In this document: piece by piece, positions 62,073-64,000 of the stretch
Layout of the letters: every line of letters starts with the position of its first letter
How positions within the stretch are numbered: position 1 is the first letter of the stretch
NCBI RefSeq assembly: GCF_010671605.1
Contig: NZ_JAABOO010000003.1
Span: 747,993-811,992, forward strand
Origin: Leptobacterium flavescens
GTDB lineage: Bacteria; Bacteroidota; Bacteroidia; Flavobacteriales; Flavobacteriaceae
Length of the DNA stretch: 64,000 nucleotides
Reading direction: 5' to 3'
Program-made: the position numbers and the translations under genes
Notes under the pieces: model-generated
What the model was told of the DNA's origin: nothing
What the model saw: the letters and a program-made list of their open reading frames with translations, nothing else
The model's database searches: none

Positions 62073-64000
62073 TTATTTAGGATCTAAAATGTTATTTATA
62101 CGCTGAAGAGCATCCTGTAAATGATATCTGCTCAACCTGTCTGAAGTTCTTCCGATAGCACTTCTGATGCTGGATCTTAGTGTTACCAGTTCTCCTCTTA
62201 CAACAGGTCTGATATCAGATTGACTAACATCTACCTGGGTTCCTGCAAATCTTCTGAATCTTGCCGGAACGTTTGGTTGCTCATTATTCATAAGGAATTC
62301 CATACGCTCAATATATGCACGCTGAAGATTTCTTCTGTACGTATCTATCTTTCTTCCGGAAGCCAACTCACTGAAAAGTCCCCTTCTCAGGTCGCCCATC
62401 ATGTTGATAATGGTATAAGCTTCGTTACCGTTAAGCGTTTCGTTTTCAATTAAACGAGCCATTCTTCCGAAATCAAGGATATTGTTCAATGCTCTAACCT
62501 GTGTACCTCTTAAACGTTCTACACTACCGGCACTTTCAACTTTATTGAAAATATTTTCATCAATTAACCATTTAGGTGTTTTAAACAGTTCGTTTTGCAT
62601 AAAGTTCATCGCTTTTTTCTGATGAGCTTTACTTACGTGTGTATAAACGGCTCCGTCCTGGTCATAAGTTTTATAATATTCGTAAACTCCACCGATGTTT
62701 GAAGCAACATGCCCCATATATCTGTTGTACTGACCTAGTACCTGTCCGTACATGGTTTGCAGATCGCTGTAATCTTTACCGTCTTCTGCTGTCCATTTGA
62801 TCAGGTTAGGAACTATTCTCTTAAGGTTGGCAATACCGTATAAACTGGCTTTTACCGCATCATCTCCAAGATCTTCTGTCTGAGAGCTAGGATCGATCAC
62901 ACCAAACTGCTGTCTTCCGAATCTGTACATCGGATCATCTGCATGATCAAGGATCCACTTGTCTAGAGTTTCTTTTTCGTCTTTTGCAGACTTGTCAAGA
63001 ATAGGACGGTATCCCCAGTTGATAGCGTGCTTGTCATAGATCCCGATATTAGGCATAAGAGCTACTCCTTTATCTTCCGGTTGTGCCACGTAGTTAAAAC
63101 GCGCGTAATCCATGATAGAAGGTGCTGTACCGTATTTTTTGGTAAATGCAGCAGAACGCAGAGAATCTACAGGGTAAGCAACACTACTTCCCATATTGTG
63201 AGGTAAACCTAAAGTATGACCTACTTCGTGAGCAGATACAAAACGGATAAGGCGTCCCATGATCTCATCTTTAAACGCAACACCACGTGCATCAGGGTTG
63301 ATAGCAGCAGTTTGTACGAAGAACCAGTTACGTAATAAAGTCATTACGTTGTGGTACCAGTTAATATCTGATTCCAGGATCTCTCCGGAACGAGGGTCAC
63401 TTACGTGAGGTCCGTTTGCATTCGGGATCGGAGAAGCCAGGTAACGTACTACAGAATAACGTACGTCTTCAGGGCTCCATTCCGGATCTTCTTCTACAGT
63501 TGGAGGGTCTTTTGCTATAATAGCATTTTTAAAACCAGCTGCCTCGAAAGCTACCTGCCAGTCCTCAATTCCTTGTTTGATATATTTACGCCATTGTTCA
63601 GGAGTAGCACGATCTATATAATATACGATCTGTTTTTTAGGCTCAACAAGTTCACCTCTTTTAAATTTGGCAATATCTTCATCTTTAACTTCAAGTCTCC
63701 ATCTGTCAAGATAACGTACCGTTTTACTTTCCTGAGCGTCCAGACCATAGTCTACCTGTCCTCTTGCGAACCATCCGACACGTTGGTCAAAATAACGTCT
63801 CTTCATTGGAACTTTAGGAAGAAGGATCATAGAGTTGTTCATTTCCACAGAAATGGTTCCTGTACTTCCGTTAGACGGTGGTCTTCCGGCAGCATATGTT
63901 TTTACATGTCTCGCTTCTATGTTACGAGGATAACTCTTAACAGATTCGATAAACGATTTAGTAGCGTCTAAACGTGTAACTCTGTAATTTGTTCTTTGTC
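62073..64000 (-). CDS. Zinc-dependent metalloprotease (metzincin-like, DUF5117/DUF5118 type), 5' end missing
   Basis: The reading frame is open from the window end (about 63998) to a stop at 62073, so at least 642 residues are present and the N-terminus lies outside. The zinc motif HEVGHTLGLPHNMGSS matches metzincins (HExxHxxGxxH). A stretch beginning MEMNNSMILLPKVPMKRR might be read as a start but is internal, because the upstream codons stay open and coding-like. The family is exported in Bacteroidota; the natural substrate is not known. Confidence 0.87.
   Translation of the reverse strand, partial: QRTNYRVTRLDATKSFIESVKSYPRNIEARHVKTYAAGRPPSNGSTGTISVEMNNSMILLPKVPMKRRYFDQRVGWFARGQVDYGLDAQESKTVRYLDRWRLEVKDEDIAKFKRGELVEPKKQIVYYIDRATPEQWRKYIKQGIEDWQVAFEAAGFKNAIIAKDPPTVEEDPEWSPEDVRYSVVRYLASPIPNANGPHVSDPRSGEILESDINWYHNVMTLLRNWFFVQTAAINPDARGVAFKDEIMGRLIRFVSAHEVGHTLGLPHNMGSSVAYPVDSLRSAAFTKKYGTAPSIMDYARFNYVAQPEDKGVALMPNIGIYDKHAINWGYRPILDKSAKDEKETLDKWILDHADDPMYRFGRQQFGVIDPSSQTEDLGDDAVKASLYGIANLKRIVPNLIKWTAEDGKDYSDLQTMYGQVLGQYNRYMGHVASNIGGVYEYYKTYDQDGAVYTHVSKAHQKKAMNFMQNELFKTPKWLIDENIFNKVESAGSVERLRGTQVRALNNILDFGRMARLIENETLNGNEAYTIINMMGDLRRGLFSELASGRKIDTYRRNLQRAYIERMEFLMNNEQPNVPARFRRFAGTQVDVSQSDIRPVVRGELVTLRSSIRSAIGRTSDRLSRYHLQDALQRINNILDPK

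Noticed and set aside
63405-63848. A start codon near 63848 for the metalloprotease
   Set aside because: The frame stays open to the window end with coding-like residues, so the Met is internal and the gene is partial.

Overview
This window comes from the chromosome of a member of the Bacteroidota, most probably a marine-type Flavobacteriaceae. The evidence is the gene content (TonB-dependent receptors with carboxypeptidase-like N-domains, GSCFA, DUF4230, DUF5522 and DUF6090 proteins, a fused E1 alpha/beta 2-oxo acid dehydrogenase, a long urocanate hydratase). It is supported by repeated promoter -7 elements of the Bacteroidota type TAnnTTTG and the scarcity of Shine-Dalgarno sequences. No phage, transposon, CRISPR array or rRNA was seen.

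Layout. 1-5.1 kb is a metal-homeostasis block: a DtxR-family repressor divergent from a TonB receptor and a thioredoxin-like protein, then a Fur/Zur-family repressor divergent from a MerC-like protein, each pair with a palindromic operator, followed by an initiator tRNA. 5.2-9.5 kb holds an AGCS alanine symporter and the ribosome-assembly GTPases Era and Der. 9.7-20.7 kb carries an outer-membrane barrel protein, a five-gene reverse operon (M23 peptidase, MerR regulator, LemA, two TPM proteins), alaS, a GSCFA protein and small conserved proteins. 20.7-40.3 kb is an aromatic/phenylalanine catabolic region. 41-46.7 kb has hutU, a newly spotted 55-residue DUF5522 gene, a small HExxH membrane protein, an ACC deaminase-like enzyme, a glucosaminidase/LysM lipoprotein and hemL. 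46.7-64 kb is mostly reverse-strand: Spy-like periplasmic proteins, exported peptidases (M61-like, S41-like, M28), an OmpR/HK two-component system, a class V aminotransferase, a chromate transporter operon, a GhrA-like reductase and a metalloprotease cut by the window end.

The most interesting part is 20.7-40.3 kb. A TetR regulator (PaaR-like) precedes paaE-A-B-C-D-G-H-I, a membrane protein of unknown function, paaJ, a three-domain PaaZ, an enoyl-CoA hydratase, a 112-residue unknown and paaY. The run continues in the same direction into a 2-oxo acid dehydrogenase E2, a branched-chain-type aminotransferase and a fused E1. A perfect 20-bp palindrome sits between the -33 and -7 elements of the paa promoter, and a 13/16 match to its core lies just before the E2 gene. 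No phenylacetate-CoA ligase (paaK) is present. I infer that phenylalanine may be transaminated to phenylpyruvate and oxidatively decarboxylated straight to phenylacetyl-CoA, which then enters the epoxide pathway without free phenylacetate. A phenylalanine hydroxylase gene lies back to back with the regulator, giving a second exit for phenylalanine via tyrosine. This route is a hypothesis; the substrate range of the dehydrogenase cannot be read from sequence.
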